Shown piece by piece: positions 62,542 through 64,000 of a stretch of DNA of 64,000 nt (position 1 is the stretch's first letter; each line of letters opens with the position of its first letter). Position numbers and translations under genes: made by a program. The notes under the pieces were generated by a model. That model saw only the letters and a program-made list of their open reading frames with translations. It ran no database searches and was not told the origin of the DNA. Origin of the DNA: Thermus antranikianii DSM 12462 (GTDB lineage: Bacteria; Deinococcota; Deinococci; Deinococcales; Thermaceae); the NCBI RefSeq assembly GCF_000423905.1, contig NZ_AUIW01000004.1, forward strand, positions 62,001 to 126,000, read 5' to 3'.

Positions 62542-63241
62542 GGAAGAGAAGCCGGGTGGGTACCACCCTGGCCACCTCCTCCCCCACGGGGGTGAGGAAA
62601 AGCCCCTCGTCCCCCGCCCAGGCTAGAAGCCGCCCGTAGCCCAGGAGGAACCCTTCCTCGTCCAGGAGCCCGTAAAGCCGGTGGGGCTCGGGGGGCACCA
62701 TAAGGTATGCGGGCACGCGACCGAGGGGAAGGGGGCGGGGCCTGGCCCCCTGGAAGTGGGCAAAAAGCCTTTCCAGGCGGTTTTTCCGCCTCTCGGCCGG
62801 GGTTTTCCTGCGGACCCCCTGAAGGGGCGGGGCCAGGCGCGCCCTTAGGTCCTTGCGCCAGGAAAGGGCCTGGTAAAGTTCCTCCCACCCCAGGACCAGG
62901 ACCTCGGCGGGCACCAGGGCCTCTATCTGTAAGAGCCGAAACCCGGGGTCCAGGTAGCCATCCGTGTCGGCTACGGTGGGGCTTCCTTTGGGGATGAGGC
63001 GGGCTAAGCGCAGGGCCCCCACCACCGCCTGCGCCTCCATCCCTCTAGGGGACAGGGCCCCCAGAAGGTAGCGGCGTAGGGGGGTGAGGGTTCCTTCCCG
63101 GTAGTGGAAGAGGGTGAAGGCCCCGGGCAGGGCTCCCTGCCCCGGGTCCAGGTCCAGGAGGTAGGCTTCCTTGGCCTTTTCCAGAAGCCTTAAGGCCAGG
63201 GTGGACTTGCCGGTATCCGTGGGGCCAGCCAGGAGGAGCAT
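62519..63241 (-). CDS. Clp1/Grc3-type polynucleotide 5'-hydroxyl kinase
   Basis: 240 residues. The P-loop [15 protein letters not shown] (Walker [10 protein letters not shown], 6-14) and [15 protein letters not shown] resemble the Clp1/Grc3 family P-loop (GPxDTGKST and DxDxGQ). A later [33 protein letters not shown] fits the family's lid region. It would transfer the gamma phosphate of ATP to 5'-OH ends of RNA or DNA. Its 3' end overlaps leuS by 23 nt on the opposite strand. TAGTTT ends 8 nt before ATG 63241. Confidence 0.8.
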
Positions 63242-63262
63242 CCCCCTTGAAACTACCCCATG

Positions 63263-63278
63263 CCCCGGGATCCCGGGG
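63263..63278. promoter_or_regulatory. Perfect 16-bp palindrome in the kinase-acyl-CoA dehydrogenase divergent region
   Basis: CCCCGGGATCCCGGGG, about 20 bp before the kinase ATG and 58-73 bp before the dehydrogenase ATG. It could be an operator or an RNA hairpin. Confidence 0.45.
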
Positions 63279-63298
63279 GTCTGTAGGATAACGTATTT

Positions 63299-63326
63299 TT
63301 GCCATGTCGCAAGAAAGTGTTATACT
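63299..63326 (+). promoter_or_regulatory. Promoter of the acyl-CoA dehydrogenase gene
   Basis: TTGCCA (63299-63304), 16 bp, TATACT (63321-63326); the ATG is 9 nt further on (63336). Confidence 0.6.
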
Positions 63327-63335
63327 ATGCCCACC

Positions 63336-64000
63336 ATGGGGCTCTGGTTTGAGGAAAGCCAGGAGGAGCGGGCAGTCTTGGGGCCCTTCCGCGAGTTTCT
63401 GAAGGCGGAGGTGGCCCCGGGGGCGGCGGAGAGGGACCGCACGGGGGCCTTTCCCTTTGAGCTGGTGAGGAAGCTCGCCCAGTTCGGCGTCTTCGGGGCC
63501 ACGGTGCCCGAGGCCTATGGCGGGGCGGGGCTTAAAAGCCGGCTTTTCGCCCGTATGGTGGAGGAGATCGCCTATTACGACGGGGCCTTGGCCCTCACCG
63601 TGGCCAGCCACAACTCCTTGGCCACGGGGCATATCCTCCTTGCGGGGGACGAAAGGCAGAAGGAAACCTTCCTGCCCAAGCTGGCCTCGGGGGAGGCCCT
63701 GGGGGCCTGGGGGCTTACGGAGCCGGGGTCGGGTTCGGATGCCGCTGCCCTTAAAACCCGGGCCGAGCCGGTGTCCGGGGGATATGTGCTCAATGGCACC
63801 AAGCAGTTCATCACCCAGGGGAGCGTGGCCGGGGTCTACGTGATCGTGGCCCGCACCGACCCGGCTCCAAGCCCGGAGAGGAAGCACCTGGGCATCTCCG
63901 CCTTCGCCTTTTTCCGTCCGGAAAAGGGTCTTCGCATCGGCCGCAAGGAGGAGAAGCTGGGCCTGAACGCCTCGGACACCGCCCAGCTGGTCCTCGAGGA
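63336..64000 (+). CDS. Acyl-CoA dehydrogenase (N-terminal part, cut by window edge)
   Basis: 221 codons are visible. The sequence starts [34 protein letters not shown], then [40 protein letters not shown] and the ACD signature [20 protein letters not shown], the FAD-binding beta-barrel region [28 protein letters not shown]. It would oxidise acyl-CoA esters by transferring electrons via ETF. The catalytic Glu lies beyond the window. ATG 63336 is preferred over 63327 because the latter abuts the -10. Confidence 0.95.
   Translation, partial: MGLWFEESQEERAVLGPFREFLKAEVAPGAAERDRTGAFPFELVRKLAQFGVFGATVPEAYGGAGLKSRLFARMVEEIAYYDGALALTVASHNSLATGHILLAGDERQKETFLPKLASGEALGAWGLTEPGSGSDAAALKTRAEPVSGGYVLNGTKQFITQGSVAGVYVIVARTDPAPSPERKHLGISAFAFFRPEKGLRIGRKEEKLGLNASDTAQLVLE

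Overview
This 64-kb window is chromosomal DNA of a Thermus species spanning the replication origin. The evidence is the very high GC, Thermus-length housekeeping proteins (an 878-residue LeuRS, a two-subunit PheRS, a 176-residue pyrophosphatase), the order dnaN - DnaA-box cluster - dnaA - mnmG - rsmG - parA - parB, and many start codons lying 6-9 nt after a TANNNT -10 hexamer, as expected for leaderless Thermus mRNAs. No insertion sequence, prophage, CRISPR array or rRNA is visible. One tRNA (Arg, anticodon ACG) is present. The species cannot be fixed from the sequence alone.

Layout. 1-6.8 kb: the edge of an ABC ATPase gene, a TetR regulator with its operator, PspA, a lipoprotein, dxs, a metallo-beta-lactamase-fold hydrolase, an envelope protein, an internally deleted radical SAM gene and a cytochrome c. 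6.8-12.8 kb: a proline-rich membrane protein, a NifX-like protein, moaC, TRAP permeases dctQM, an MFS exporter and a universal stress protein. 12.9-21.5 kb: folP-folB, an NYN-domain protein, ndk, a PP2C phosphatase, a lipoprotein, an intein-containing rtcB and a NAGPA-type protein. 21.6-31.3 kb: pyk-eno, dnaN, oriC, dnaA, mnmG, rsmG and parAB with two parS sites. 31.3-38.3 kb: comEC-comEA, a PH-like protein, a glycerophosphodiesterase, ppa, a LysW-like zinc-ribbon protein, rsmI, pfkA and a CvpA-like protein. 38.4-50.1 kb: pheST, an orphan Mrr nuclease, a glcE-like gene, an MFS protein, priA, alr, two hypothetical proteins and yvcK-rapZ. 50.1-56.2 kb: a membrane-stress style run (CPBP protease, PH protein, RHH protein, SPFH protein, NatAB-type ABC exporter), a cobalamin adenosyltransferase and tRNA-Arg. 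56.2-64 kb: a small winged-helix protein, proBA, a YihY protein, leuS with an attenuator-like leader, a Clp1/Grc3-type polynucleotide kinase and the start of an acyl-CoA dehydrogenase gene.

How genes work together. Origin firing (DnaA, oriC), replication (DnaN), restart (PriA) and segregation (ParA, ParB, parS) cluster near 25-33 kb, with the DNA-uptake genes comEA and comEC overlapping the par locus. Eno, Pyk and PfkA represent glycolysis, Dxs isoprenoids, FolP/FolB folate, MoaC molybdopterin and ProA/ProB proline. RtcB (joins 3'-phosphate or cyclic phosphate to 5'-OH RNA) and the Clp1/Grc3-like kinase (phosphorylates 5'-OH ends) act on the same class of RNA end.

The strongest candidate for an undescribed regulatory system is the leuS leader at 59802-59889: a leaderless 8-codon reading frame with one CTA leucine codon, a first hairpin, a 9-bp antiterminator pairing and a mutually exclusive intrinsic terminator. 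Other notable items are the intein splitting RtcB at its metal-binding cysteine, divergent leaderless genes whose -10 boxes overlap on opposite strands, and a palindrome filling the 17-bp spacer of the dctQM promoter.
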